Origin: Ryuthela nishihirai
Lineage: Eukaryota; Arthropoda; Arachnida; Araneae; Heptathelidae
DNA length: 64,000 bases
Direction: 5' to 3'
Assembly (NCBI GenBank): GCA_038380435.1
Contig: JAWZYU010000018.1
Location: 49,028,251 to 49,092,250, forward strand
Below the pieces are notes generated by a model. It was not told the DNA's origin, did no database searches, and worked only from the letters and a program-made list of their open reading frames with translations. A program made the position numbers and the translations under genes. Positions 1 to 11,500 of this stretch are shown piece by piece (positions within the stretch are counted from its first letter, which is position 1; each line of letters opens with the position of its first letter).

Positions 1-945
1 TGCCTGTTCATATGGCACTGTTATGGGATGGAGGCACAAATTCAGAGAAGGGTGGCAGAGCTTCGAAGACCTCCTTCGTGCAGGAAGACAGGGGCCCGTG
101 AACGAGAGAACCGTATCTGTTGTTTGTGAACTCATTAAAGGAAACCCATAAATCACCGTTCAGGTAATAAGTGTAGATGTCAGTATATCGATTGTCAGAG
201 TGGAAACATTTTTTCGTCAACAATTAAAGTTCCTGAAAAGCTTTGCCAAATGGGTACCCCACAAAATGACAGAGCAGCCAAAAAGGGATAGACGACTTGT
301 GCAAGGAGTTACTGGCAAAGTTTGAACCTACTGGCCCTAAACGGTTAACATATATTGTCACAGGTGATTAAATGTGGTTGTATTACTATACAATTCGCAG
401 AAAGATCGATAAAAACTATGATTGACTTGTGAAAGATGAACTGCATCCCAAAATCCACCTACAAAACTTTCGCTCAAGGAAGAGTATATTTACAATATTT
501 TTCAATTCAAAAGAAGTGGTAGTCGTGGACACCTTACCTGAAAATATGACTAATGACTATAAATGGCCATCACTACAACATCGTTTTACCCAAAAATGGT
601 TAAAGAAATGAAAGAGCTACTTCCAACAACAGGAGTGTTAATGATTCTCTTTCTTCCTGACAATGTCAGTGCTCATAAAACCCGGCAAATTGCGGCGTAT
701 CAGGAATAGGAAAAAATCAGAAAGCTGCATATTCACCCGATCTTGCACTGTGAGTTTTTTGTTTTTTTTTTCCAAAAATTGAAAAGGAACTTTCTAGGAA
801 GCCTTTTTCAAGGATGCAAGATCTTGCCAAGTTCGTTAATTCAGAATTGCCGAGTATTCCCTAAGAGGAATACCACCAACTGTTCCAGAATTTGCGTAGA
901 CTCTGCAATTTAGATGTTGGAAGGGAGTACATTAATGGACAGTAA
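1..945 (+). pseudogene. Mariner-family transposase fossil, left end outside window
   Basis: This is a decayed mariner (Tc1/mariner superfamily) transposase, the enzyme that cuts and pastes the element at TA sites. Conceptual translation, broken by stops and frameshifts, shows the N-terminal DNA-binding part around 30-230 and a WVPHKMTEQ segment near 250-275, the family's WVPH linker. Near 440-520 comes FFNSKEVVVVD, followed by a degraded DD34D catalytic tail: PDNVSAHK near 655-690, then the HPPYSPDLAPCDFF block, altered and out of frame, near 735-765. The C-terminal cysteine region (LRRLCNLDVGREYING) ends near 935. The start lies beyond the left edge and no inverted repeat is visible. Multiple stops, for example near 168, rule out function. 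Family assignment is by recalled motifs. Confidence 0.85.
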
Positions 946-1714
946 ACGTTTTTTGATGTAACTGCAATGTTTTTTGTCCTGCAGATGTATGGCAAGAACT
1001 TTTTTGAACCCTCTGCGTATAAGGTGTTCCGCTCCAATGGTTCTTTCTTGACTTATTCTTGGCTTCCTGGCGTCTATCTGCCTCACAGTCCCGTTCAAGC
1101 TGGTATCTATGCCGCCGTCTGCCTAGATGTGGTTTACCCACGGACAACTGAGATTAGTCTAAAGGCCTGCTCACGAGCCCAAAATGTGTGTATTCAATTT
1201 TCAAAGCCGAGAGTTATAGGTGGCGCTACCACCACACTGTAGCCACGGCCAACCTGTAGCCTATCCCTTATTCACAGAAATAGTGTTGGCAGGAAGTGAT
1301 GTTAGTTCGTTCTCGATTTCACAGTGAAAAATGCATGTTTTTGTTTTATATAGAAGCTTAATTTTTTTTATTTTCATAAGTTATTTTAAATGATGGTTTA
1401 CTGTTCCACTCCTACGTGTAAGTTACAGAGAGGGAAAAGTACTGGTACATCGTTTCTTTTTTCAAGAATATCTGAATTACCCTTGTGTGAACCTAAATAG
1501 GATACTAATCAGCTTTTGGACCCTAGTGTACACCACTGGATATTACGATTGATGAAGTCTCTTGTTCCATCCTTATTAACTTCAGAGAAAGAATAATAGC
1601 TGTTTTTTTTTTTCGTGGTTGAAATATATCGGTTTCGGTGTCGTATTTTTTTTTTCTTTGAATCAATATGAATTTAGTCAATGATTTTTCAATATGTTTT
1701 ATTTTTTTCTTATC
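946..1714. other. Unassigned stretch after mariner fossil
   Basis: No gene is recognised. Short open frames on both strands between 910 and 1242 match no family I know. The sequence becomes AT-rich with poly-T runs after 1350. The first 300 bases may include the mariner 3' untranslated end and terminal repeat, but I could not find its partner repeat. Confidence 0.4.
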
Positions 1715-2042
1715 CAGGGACGTAGCAATGGGGGGGGGGAATCCCACTAATCCCCTCCCTTAAGTAATCGAAGCTGTCAAATTCTAGGGAGTTGCAAAAT
1801 TCGAATCGACTTGGTAAAATCCAGGTGAATTGTGAAAATTGGAATTTTTCTTTTGCAAAATTAAGGAAAATTGGCAAAGTCTCGATGAAACTTGGTAAAT
1901 CTGGAGAGTTGGTAAAATTCGAAGTGACTTCGGAAAATTCACATGTGATTGGGATTATTTTTTGCAAAAATATGGCGAGTTGGCAAACTCTTGGGGATCT
2001 GAGTCCCTTCCCCCCCGTAATTAAATCCTGGGTACGTCCCTG
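1715..2042. mobile_element. MITE-like element with CAGGGACGTA ends
   Basis: The left end reads CAGGGACGTAGCAATGGGGG. The right end, read on the other strand, starts CAGGGACGTACCCAGGATTT and also runs into a G tract, so the two form imperfect terminal inverted repeats about 330 bp apart. A related single end lies at 26436. The CAGGG start is typical of hAT-type non-autonomous elements, but no 8 bp target duplication is visible. The interior holds short degenerate repeats of a 'ggtaaaattcgaa' type and no credible gene. Confidence 0.55.
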
Positions 2043-2092
2043 ACAGAAATACAGCATAGTTCAATTTATGTAACTGCCTTATTTTCTCAGTT

Positions 2093-2250
2093 GGCAAAAT
2101 TTTATTTCCTAGTTGCAAAATTTTCGCTCCCCACCCCCCGCGTCCCTCCGACAACCCTAGTCGCTTCGCTACGCCATTATTCCTATCTAGGAACAATGGT
2201 GTAGCGAAGCTATCTAGGAACTTTTCCTATCTAGGAACAATGGTGAGGAT
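2093..2250. repeat. Remnant of a G/C-tract MITE end with a local 20 bp duplication
   Basis: A C-rich stretch near 2128-2160 followed by 'tcgctacgcc' looks like the inverted end of a GGCGTAGC-type MITE. The words 'ctatctaggaac' and 'cctatctaggaacaatggtg' recur at about 2182, 2209 and 2227. Confidence 0.4.
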
Positions 2251-3104
2251 ACGTATTTTTTAATTTACACATTTTATTTTTGCTTTCTACTGAAAACTCT
2301 GGAAATTTCTGTTTTAAAGAATGGTAGGAGGGAGCATGAATTTAAAGCCTATATTACTCCCTATGTAAGCAGTTTTCATCTGACATAATTCGTTATGGAC
2401 GGCTCTATTAGTGAGATATAGCAGAACGACAGTTTGCACTCTAACCCTTTTCTGGAAGAAAGAAGGGGGATAGGAAACGTTAATTTCAAAATGCAACATT
2501 ATCTCCGCTTTAAGTTTTCATTTCCTTCGTGTTTCATTTGGTGGGGGGGATAGTTTTTCCTTGTAATGTTCAAATGCAAATAGACGTTACAAGTTGTCAT
2601 TTCATGCATCTCAGTGTAAAATAGCAAAAATGAGTATAGTTGCAAAGTCAGCGATGTTTGAGGTATGAGCAGGAAAATAATAAAATATAGCTCTTCCCTG
2701 TACTTCTCCCCATGCTTTCTTTGATTCTCCTCTTACGAGGAACAACTGCTGCACATCGTCTTCTACACAGTTCGGAGACCAGAGTGTCCAAAAATCGTGC
2801 GCCTTTTCAGTTGCCCTTTTCGTCCGTCCCTGGGAGAGGTCACCCACGTCTATGCATGGTGCTGTCCATTGCCCCGCGCAGGTCGAGCTGCGAATTCTCG
2901 TACCATCTGGTGCAGGTTGCGTACAACAACAAGTCTCGTAGGCTCCCAATCATCTGGGGGCCACTGCACCATGTTGTAGAGTTTCCGTGCCGGCGGTGGT
3001 TTTTGAACTGGGCACCAAAAATGGAGGTTAAGGTGTACACGTCACTGGCAAACATAATGGCAGCCGAGACCATCTGCGCCAACAGTCGTGTCCGAATTTA
3101 AAAT
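2251..3104. other. Unassigned, with a GC-richer block at 2710-3100
   Basis: The block at about 2710-3100 is clearly less AT-rich than its surroundings and is open on both strands: 129 codons on plus (2712-3101), and 112 (2611-2949) and 80 (2840-3082) codons on minus. I recognise no domain in any frame. It could be a fragment of a host exon, a captured sequence or part of an unknown transposon. Confidence 0.3.
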
Positions 3105-5695
3105 AAATGTGGGCACGATATAATTCCCAGTAACTAACAAGTTGTTTCCTGGATAATAAACCCTATGTCAAAATATCTGAGCAACATCGTCAAAGGAAAG
3201 TCATCTTTCCTACCTAACAACGGATCTTAATCGAAGTAGGATAAAGACAGGAATCAAATTGCAAAGGCCTACAAAAAGCATTTTCGTCTGTTTCCGATTT
3301 TACTCTGACAGAAGAAAGCTAACTGCGCCTCAAATGCTGCTGGTTTCGATGGCTTTTTGGGCATCATATTATCTAAAACAATAAGACTGAAAGGCAATAT
3401 ACAATTCTAATTCCCTAATATTCCTGATATTTTACATATATTACAGTACACTACAAAAAGAAATTGGCTCTAGTAAGTGAGATCAGCAACGCATTGCAAC
3501 ACTTGCAATATTAGTTTAAAATTAATGATGCTTTCCGGTTATCATTTTGTATCAATATAGATGCTATTGTCATATGTCTGCATGTGATGTATGCAAACAT
3601 AACATATGCAACACAAGTTGAATTTCATATAGTATTATCTTTTTATTGTACATTAGGTAGTTGTATTTATCTAAAAAAATACATCTTTTTTTTTAAATAG
3701 ATTTTTTAGGCTTTTTCTTTCGAATAGATCTCTTCGAACTAGAAACTTACGTTATTGAATATTACACGGGATGCTTTCCATGGACTTAGGGAGGGGGTAC
3801 TATTTCGTTTAACTCTTTCATTAACTGAAAGAAATGTATTCCTGTTAATATTTTAACAAATCTTACATGACTAAGAAAGGAACTCTACAATTTATCAATA
3901 ATTATAGAGAAACTAAACTAAATAACTAAATAAAATTTTATTTTAAAAAACCTGCTCAAATGTAATCTTAAATTAAGCGTTTTTTTTTTTTTGCAAAGAA
4001 CTTGTGCTTTGGAAAAAATATTGATAGTCCAATATGGTAAAAAAATAGCCTAACATTCATAACGTTTAGAAAAGGATTTCGAAATTGGAACTTAACCACG
4101 AGTATTTATAAATCGATGAATATTAATTTATACATTTTATGGTTCACTCAATTTTAACAAGCAATTTAATTTATTCAAAGAATTCGTTAATTCTTTGACA
4201 TACTTTAAAATATATGTCTAGATAGAAGTAAATAGATAAAAGAAAGTTTATGGAATAACAGTGGTATACATGTCCGGATCTAGGGGGAGAGCGGGTATGC
4301 CGCCCTTATCCCCGTTTGAGAATGCCAATAAGGGTAATTGGGTACAAAAATTATTAAACTTGTGATATATATCAAGTAACTGTTTAAACAAGATCTTAAA
4401 AATTTCAAAATAAAGGAGAAAATGTTTCACTGTAATACATATTCAGTCCCACCCCCATTTATATTTTTTTCCGCTCTATTGCGTCGCTTCACACCCCCTT
4501 CCCCTTAACTCTTACTAGAACCGTGCCTTGTATGTTGTGTGCAAGTGTATGATAACACATTAATACACTGCTTAAAATTTATTGTTTTAAATTAATATTA
4601 AAATTATATTTTTAAAGACGAAAATAAGTAATATTTTAAACAACTAAAGCCATTAGAATGATGAATGGAGGGAAGGGGAGGAGGGGTTATAGCTTTGTGC
4701 ACCTTCTTATGCAACTGAGTACATTGGAGTGCATAGTCCAATTCCGAATTTTCAGTTATTTACATAATTTTTACTTGCTAATGGTAAGGCATTTCTCTTC
4801 TTCAATAATGAGAACGACTTTTAATAACAAATATGCCTCAGAACAAGCTGCCTCTATCTTCGTAAAATTTTTGTGTTGTTTTGCACATCGCTCTTTTTAT
4901 AAACAAGTAAATATTATTATTGTACTTCACTTCTAAAATTCATTCATCAGATCAGCAAAATTCCTCAAGATATATGCAAGTTCCCTTTGATGTAATTTGG
5001 CTGAATTGTTACCGCTGTGGAGCGCTTATTTTCATATCCCCGAGAGAGCCGCCACGTGCAAGAAAAAGAAATCTTTCTCAAGAAAGACTCCAGCGCACAA
5101 ACTGATTTAGCCACTGATGTTGAAACGATAGCGTCGATGGGTAAAGCTACAAAGGTAACAATATTCTGTTGATATTTACTAAATTTTACGAACTGTATAG
5201 CTACTTGAGGTTTCTACATCCCCAAAAATTATTTGCATAATGGAATGAAATCTAAAGTTTAGAAGAAATATGATAAATATTGTAGAGAACGTAGTAATAA
5301 AATTCTTGCAATGCAGGAGGAAATTTAGACTTTTTCGCTTCCTAAATATATTTATGCATAGCCTGTTTCAACAAGGAATTATTCATCTATATGTATTTTC
5401 TTTTGCTGCATAAAGTAAGAGAATAACTTAGAAGTTTTCTAATCTATTCCGGTTTACTTGTACAAGACATGACAGCTGGGGAAATATCATCGAATTTTCT
5501 AACTACTTCATCATTTACTGCTGTACTGCAATGCATATTATTCTATATTTATATAATTCTTTATTTCTGAATAGCATTGATACTTTTACACTGCAGTGAT
5601 TTGCCAGATTTTTGACTCCAGTCTTCATCCTTTTACGATTGAGTCTTTTCTTACACTCTACTACTCTCCTTTCTGTAAAATCAAGAAATATCATC
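3105..5695. other. AT-rich intergenic sequence, no gene seen
   Basis: Mostly A/T-rich with homopolymer runs. G- or C-tract segments at 4268-4310, 4445-4510 and 4660-4690 resemble worn MITE ends of the type seen at 1715. Short open frames at 4658-4936 and 4920-5105 show no recognisable motif. Confidence 0.5.
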
Positions 5696-6046
5696 AGGGA
5701 CGTATGTAAGGGGTCAATTTTGGAGGTCCAAACCTCCCCGTCAAACTCTGACAGTTAATATTCTTGAAAAACATGAGCGTAATTTTCGTCTTCGAATACG
5801 CACGAATTTCAAATGCCATCGACCAATCTGTTCGACTGTCTGTTTAGCTCATCATTGCTGGCAATTCTAAGCCTCCACCAATCTGTTCGACCATCTGTTT
5901 AGCTCATCGTTCCTGGCAATTCTAAGCCTCCACCAATCTGTTCGAATTTGAAATGCCATCGACCTGTTGATCGACCAATTCTGTTCAGCTCATCGTTGCT
6001 GGCAATTCTAAGCCTCCACCTATCCATAATTTTGGACACGCCACTG
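5696..6046. mobile_element. MITE-like element with internal tandem repeat
   Basis: The left end CAGGGACGTATGTAAGGGG and the right end, read in reverse as CAGTGGCGTGTCCAAAATT, form imperfect inverted repeats of the CAGNGNCGT type. No clear target duplication is seen. The interior is largely a short tandem array, listed separately. Confidence 0.5.
5806..6020. repeat. Tandem repeat of about 55 bp inside MITE
   Basis: Three imperfect units contain 'accaatctgttcga', 'tgtttagctcatcgttgctgg' in variant forms, and 'caattctaagcctccacc'. The outer units also share 'aaatgccatcgacc', so a larger duplication is superimposed on the short period. Confidence 0.75.
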
Positions 6047-7448
6047 AAACAAGGGACTGTCTCAATGTGGAGGGGACTTAATGTGGCTGTCGTCCCTCGC
6101 CAACAAAGTCTAAAAGAAAACCATTGCTCCGTTCCGATCGGTTGTAGATAGTTGGTTGTGAGAGCCCTCCCTCTCCCCAAAAGTGTGTTTCTTGAGACCA
6201 AAACGCAAATGAACACTACATAATTTGGATAGTCAAAAGATGCCAGTATCATCAAATTAGTATGCAGAAAAATCGATCGTATTGTCGTGACTATATTTAT
6301 GCAAAGGACCTAAAATTCTTTCGTCTCCAAGCGAGTTTCTTTTCTTCTCCCTTCCCCACAATTATAGACTTGGAATTGTCAGTGAACCCTGCCTTACGAT
6401 TGCCTGTGATCGACCTTATCGAAGTCCCTTCCAGAAAACAAAAGAAATTTGAGTTTAACTAAGGACTACTTATAAAGAAAATTGAACAATCAGAAATATG
6501 AGAGGGAAACTTCACCCACTGCCAGAGTGACTCAACGCTACTGCAGTCTCTTTTTCCTAAAAACCACATACTATTCAGCCGCAACTGAAGGCGTGCGGAA
6601 TGTCCGCACGCCAAGGGTAGGACAAAAGAGCAGCGCGTGAGATGTTCAGGATGATGATGGCTGCGTAACATCCTGAGCAAATCCAAGCCTTCCAACCTTC
6701 TTTTTAGCTTTACCGTAAATGACGCGAACGAAATCCAATGATATCTGGTTATTTTGTTTTATTGGCTGAAATTTTTTATTGGCTGAAATTTTGTTTTAAA
6801 TTGTCTGTATATGACAGTAAGAAACCCGAAATCATTAGCGCCTTAGATAGATATATTGTTGGCAATCCTTAGACCAAGAATCAAATGCATAATACCATTT
6901 TCTTTTTTATATACTTTTGCACCTTATGCTGTATCTATAAGCCAAGGAATATGGGAATACATAAAGATATTACTATACTCAATGCAGCACAGTTTATGCC
7001 GAACGTACTGGTATAATCGTAGTTGTCAGAAGACCATAAATAAAATACTGCAGTTCACAAGTTAAGGAAGTTGAACAAAATTGCAAATACCTCAATCAAT
7101 GCTTTTTGAAATTTAAATAAAGTTTCAGAGAATATTTAGCGTGAAATAACTCACGTTTATCGGCAATTAAATTTGCATTTCTCAATGAGAAAGACTGCGA
7201 TATGCAAACTGAGCTGGCGATAAAAGTAGCTTCAGGAATAGGTACTTCTTGTTTCGGATTAAAAACGGCTTTATGGAGCTCTTCGCATTACTGTTTAGAT
7301 AAAATTCAAAGGAGGAACCATTAGGATGACGGTAAGAGATCGGACAAATAGAAGCAGGACAGTCACATAAGGTGGTTGTGATATACACGAATGTGTCGGA
7401 GAGTGTAATTTCCAGACGCTGTAGATGTTTTCAAAACACTGGAACATG
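6047..7448. other. Unassigned stretch
   Basis: No gene is recognised. A minus-strand frame at 6459-6695 and a plus frame at 6856-7065 carry no known domain. A GC-rich perfect hairpin at 6590-6612 is listed separately. Confidence 0.4.
6590..6612. repeat. Perfect 10 bp hairpin, 3 nt loop
   Basis: The arms GGCGTGCGGA and TCCGCACGCC are exact complements around 'atg'. It is unusually GC-rich for this window. No T-run follows and no function is evident. Confidence 0.8.
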
Positions 7449-7456
7449 TTCTAGAA

Positions 7457-7708
7457 CAGGGTTCTCAACCTTTTATGCTTCACGTATCCCCTGGAAATGT
7501 GTATGTAACCGGCGTACTCCTTGTATAGGTAGATAAAACTATAGTTATAGTATAACAATGGGAATAAAATAAAACATATATATATATACACATTATATAT
7601 ATATTTTTTCACACATTAAATTTTGTACTTAATTTACATCTAGCGACTTTTGAGCTCTCATTGCGTACCCCAAAAAGATTTACGGCGACCCCCCGTTGAG
7701 AACCCTTA
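7457..7708. mobile_element. hAT-like MITE, family 1 copy A
   Basis: Starts CAGGGTTCTCAACCTTTTA and ends with the near-complement GTTGAGAACCCTTA, flanked by the 8 bp word TTCTAGAA at 7449-7456 and 7709-7716. The 8 bp duplication fits the hAT preference nTnnnnAn. Inside are 'cgtatcccctgg' and 'gagctctcattgcgtacccc'. The same family occurs in reverse orientation at 35096-35288. It has no coding capacity, so it would have been moved by a hAT transposase acting in trans. Confidence 0.8.
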
Positions 7709-7716
7709 TTCTAGAA

Positions 7717-8142
7717 CAGTGTCTCGCAAACTGTGTGCCGCGAGAGATTTTCAAATTGACACTAGATATTCCAAAGATTTCATTTTGACTTGACTTGTGT
7801 TATCGACGTGCTTTAATAAAAATCTTTCAGATTTTATCAACTGGAATCTTGTAAGTATTTATCAAGCTTTTTCCAAATTTTGGTATTAATTTTTGATTAT
7901 TTCAAGCCATAGAATGGACAAATATTTGAAACAAACACCGAGTTATGAATTAAAGAACGAAAGAAAATCTTCAAATAAAACCAGGCTGATGACTTCAACA
8001 AAGCGCAAATATAATGACGATTATATAGAGTTTGCTTTTATTCTTTTTTTAGGTGTGCCGCGGAAAAAAAATAGATTCAGTGTGCCGCGGAAAAAAAATT
8101 AGATTCAGTGTACCGCAGAGTAAAAAGGTTTGCGAGACACTA
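7717..8142. mobile_element. hAT-like MITE, family 2 copy A, abutting family 1
   Basis: Starts CAGTGTCTCGCAAACTGTG and ends with the complement of TAGTGTCTCGCAAACC. The inverted repeats match over 15 bases with only the first base different. It lies between the TTCTAGAA words at 7709-7716 and 8143-8150, the first of which is shared with the neighbouring element. Near the right end is an internal repeat of 'gtgccgcggaaaaaaaa' followed by 'agattcagt' (about 8054-8112). Confidence 0.82.
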
Positions 8143-8150
8143 TTCTAGAA

Positions 8151-8905
8151 GAACGAGCCAGGATAGACCACAGTAACAACAGTTCGAGATGATCATTTCC
8201 TGTCCCTAACTGCAAGGCGCAATAGAATGATATCAGCGCGAAAACTTACATCGGAGCTGTCAGCTGCAACAGGATGGACAGTAGCCAGAGTAACTCTGTC
8301 CCGACGACTTAATTAAAGAAGATTATATGCTAGAAGACCTGTAGTGTGCTTACCCTAACCTCAGTATATCAGAGAGCACGACTGGAATGGAGCAGGTAGC
8401 ACCTTTTAACCAACGATCAATGAGGACAGTTTCTCTTTTCGGATGAATCACGATATAGCGTAAATAATGATTCCCCCGGCGCCAATACCTTTTAGAGAGA
8501 GAGTGAGACATATCATCACACTCTAAATATCGTGGAAAGGTATCGGTTTGGTGGGAGTGGTTTAATGGTCTGGGAAGTATTATCAATGGCCGGTCTGCCC
8601 CGTATGCCTTCTCTCTCTAATTGTCCTAAGATACAGAGGCGAGATACCAGAGTCTCATCTGAGGCTTTTTAGAGATTCCATTATGCCATAATTAATTTAT
8701 GGTATGATAACGCTCGTCCACATAGAGCTCAGATAGTGGAGGTATACCTTGAGAGTGAAGATATCCAAAGAAAGGATTGACCAGCTAGGTTCTCAGACCT
8801 AAATCCCGTTGAACATGCATGGGATGCTTGAGTAAGGCGAATTGAAAGTCGTCAACTCGTCCTAAGACTTTTACAAATTTAGTGACTTCGAAGGTAAAAA
8901 AACTG
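8151..8905 (+). pseudogene. Tc1-like transposase fossil A
   Basis: A broken Tc1-type transposase. Reading across frameshifts, the N-terminal helix-turn-helix region (LTARRNRMISARKLTSEL) lies at about 8200-8260. The VLFSDES-like catalytic block is near 8425-8455. The DNARPHRAQIVEVYLE block, carrying the second catalytic aspartate, is at about 8710-8755. It is followed by a degraded SPDLNPIEHVWDA block near 8795-8830. Stops and frameshifts are frequent, and neither terminal inverted repeat was found. Its left side abuts the hAT pair. Confidence 0.85.
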
Positions 8906-9056
8906 AAATAACAGAGCAGATATGATGACTGATGTCTGAATTATTAATGACAAAATTTCGTTTATAAATATAGGTTATATTCCCTGCGGATAAGCCTTAA
9001 TGGTCTTCTCAGAGATATACACATGCTTGTTACTATTGACCGAGCCCACCTACGAG
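8906..9056. other. Short unassigned spacer
   Basis: Nothing recognised. It may include the decayed 3' end of Tc1 fossil A. Confidence 0.4.
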
Positions 9057-9070
9057 TACTTTTCGAGTGG

Positions 9071-9420
9071 TTGTTTACCTCTGAGCGGCATTTTTGCATA
9101 TAATGGGATAAATGGCCAGGTTACAAAAACACCAAAATTCTGGGGAGGGAACCCAAGGGACAGCTGTTAGGAGACAGATGGTAATCTCCCTTCAAGGCCA
9201 TCCAGCAAGTTTTTTAAAGTGCACAAGATATAGCTCTCCCTCACAAGGGGCCATAGCTTAACGTCCAATGCGACAGATGACAGCCTTTTCTAGCCCATGG
9301 GTTCCCATAACGACCAAGGTCAGGGAATTTTTAAGAGATAAATCTGAACGCTGGCCTAGGCGGGACTCGAACCTGGGAACTGAAGATTACGAGCCTGGCA
9401 CGCTACAGACTGAGCCACCC
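9071..9420 (-). mobile_element. tRNA-derived SINE copy with target duplication
   Basis: Read on the minus strand, it starts with a tRNA-like head (TGGCTCAGTCTGTAGCGTGC, box A type) and GGTTCGAGTCCCGCC (box B), followed by the family body and the 'gccgctcagaggtaaacaacc' tail. Flanking words TACTTTTCGAGTGG (9057-9070) and TACTTCTCGAGTGG (9421-9434) form a 14 bp target duplication with one mismatch, which identifies it as a genuine retroposed copy. Confidence 0.88.
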
Positions 9421-9434
9421 TACTTCTCGAGTGG

Positions 9435-10267
9435 GATAATTGTAATATTAATGTTTAAAATATTATTTCTCTTTTAAGTTTATTTCAAGATGTTTATAAA
9501 TTTTGCCTGAAATGTAATAGCAAAGACAATGTAAATTTGTATATGTTTTTCCTTGAATTAACTGAAACCGAAAAATCAATATATATATCAATCGATACCA
9601 AGTTGTGTATTAAAATAGACTACACATGAATGCACCAGTGATATCTTTGGGATTTCGGGATTTAGCGGAGAGAGGATGAGAATTTTCTTATCCTTATTTA
9701 GAAGTAATATTTGAAAAGTGATCCGGGCGATATAAGGTAGATATGAGACTATCACAGTATAGGTATATAATTTTCTCCCTTTTACCTTACTTTCAGCAAC
9801 CTTCGCCATGAAACAACCTGCACCCAATTTTACATAAAGAATGGAACACTTAAATCTTAAGATCAAAGATGGAAGCAAACAATGAAAATATGAAACATCC
9901 ATATGAGTTCTTGCAAGAGCAAATCTCAGATGTTCTTCTGCAGCAAATATTTCCACGCTTTATGCAAGTAGTAAGTACTTTTTATAACATAAATTATAAT
10001 GTATAGCTTATAAAAGTTAGCAATTGAAAATGCTGTTTTGATTTTCGGAATATTGCAAAGTGCACGATGAAGCAGAATTTCTTTTATAGCGATACATCCG
10101 CGAGGTAAAACACTTGCCATGGAAGTTCCTTAACTAGTTGAGGATTGTTTTTATTGGTTTTCGCGATTAAAGAGCAGTAAGCGACAACTGGACAAAAATC
10201 TCTTTCAGGGATAATTGCTGCTCCATTCTTTATGTGAAACAATATATTCTATAAAAGCTTTCTGGCA
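9435..10267. other. AT-rich unassigned stretch
   Basis: No gene is recognised. The minus-strand frames at 9588-9956 and 9926-10120 have no identifiable domains. Confidence 0.4.
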
Positions 10268-11220
10268 CACCCAGTTCCCCACTAATACGACAGATGCGTT
10301 CTTCAAAAAAAAAATCGTGTAAGGCGAAATCGTGTTAACCAAGGGTGACCATAGAGTAAAGGCTGGAAAAGAGAGCATTCTTCTTTTTTTTTTTCAAATT
10401 CATTTTCAATAATAAAATGAAAAAAAAAACTTGATAGGAACTTTAAGATCATCATTAAAAGAAAATTATTTTCCTAAAAGTAGCGCGTTTAACAGCTGCT
10501 CATAATTAAGGTAGTTTTCCTCGGAAGGGGGCGGGGGTGGCTCAGTCGGTAGCGCGCCAGGCTCGTAATCTGTAGTTCCCAGGTTCGAGTCCCAACTGGG
10601 TCAGCGTTGAGATTTATCTCCGCAAAATTCCCCGCCCTGCCCACGGTCAGTAGGGGACACCGATGGGCTTGGAAAGGCCGCCGTCCGTCGGATGGGACGT
10701 TAAGCCGTGGTCCCGTGTGCGGGAGAGCCATACCCTGTGCACGTTAAAGAACACGCTGGATGGCCTTGACGGGAGGCTACCATCTGTCTCCCAACAGCTG
10801 TTCCAGTGGGTCCCCTCCCACAACCTTCTCTGAGCCTTCGGGGTCCATGTGACCTGGCCATTTAGCCCATGGTGTGCAAAAAAGTGCCGCTCAGAGGTAA
10901 AACAACCAACCAACCAACCTCGGAAGATTCATATTCAATATTAAGCAATCGTAGGTGAATCAAGTATCACTCTGAACAATCAGGAATAATACATGATGTG
11001 AAGTTGACAATTTGGATACCATTCAAGTATTCTAATTCTTTATTTAAATATTAAAATTATTTCAGTACATTTTAAATTTCACTTCTTTTAAAACTTTTTT
11101 TAGTAAAATATGAACTTTTCTATCGTTAAAAAAATGGCAGATAAATCATGTTAAACCGAACGACCAATTGCGTTAGTCGAAAACCAGACCTAATTTAAAA
11201 ATCGTGTTTAACCAACGACG
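10268..11220. mobile_element. Possible Tigger-related relic split by a SINE
   Basis: CACCCAGTTCCCC at 10268 resembles the left terminal repeat of the Tigger element at 52199 (CACCCAGTTCTG). Runs such as 'aaaatcgtgtaaggcgaaatcgtg' (about 10310) and 'aaaaatcgtgtttaacc' (about 11198) resemble the 'aaatcgtgtaaaaa' subterminal words of that element. The opposite terminus is not clear. A complete SINE sits inside. Confidence 0.4.
10528..10917 (+). mobile_element. Full-length tRNA-derived SINE (best copy)
   Basis: This 390 bp copy defines the family. Box A (TGGCTCAGTCGG, 10538-10549) and box B (GGTTCGAGTCC, 10582-10592) form an RNA polymerase III type 2 promoter within a tRNA-like head. The body contains 'aggggacaccgatgggcttgg', 'gggacgttaagccgtgg' and 'acgctggatggccttgacgg'. 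The end is 'gtgccgctcagaggtaaaac' with a (CAAC)n tail. The exact 9 bp target duplication CCTCGGAAG lies at 10519-10527 and 10918-10926. It has no coding capacity, and its mobilising LINE is not identified. Confidence 0.93.
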
Positions 11221-11226
11221 TGGGAG

Positions 11227-11500
11227 TTGGAGTGGTTCAGCAGAGATCGAACCACGATGCCTATCTACAGTTCCCAGGTTCGAGTCTCACCTGGACCAGC
11301 GTTAAGATTTATCTCCTTAGAACACCCCCTGCCCTTCTTCAGTAGGGGACACCGATTTCGCAGTTTCTAAAAGCCACCGTCCATCGGATGGAGCGTTAAA
11401 CCATGGTTCCGTGTGCGGGAGATCCATACCCCTTGCACACGCTGGATGGCTTTGACGAGAGGCTACCATCTATATGCTAACAGCTATTCACTGGGCATTC
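11227..11500 (+). mobile_element. SINE copy, diverged and 3'-truncated
   Basis: Same family as the copy at 10528. Box B is intact (GGTTCGAGTCTCACC), but box A is worn (TGGTTCAGCAGAG). The body can be followed to 'gctaacagctattcactggg', after which similarity stops. Confidence 0.8.

Noticed and set aside
10538..10592. tRNA gene candidate (box A and box B)
   Set aside because: The head does not fold into a complete functional tRNA by inspection, and it continues into the SINE body with target duplications. All such heads here belong to SINEs.
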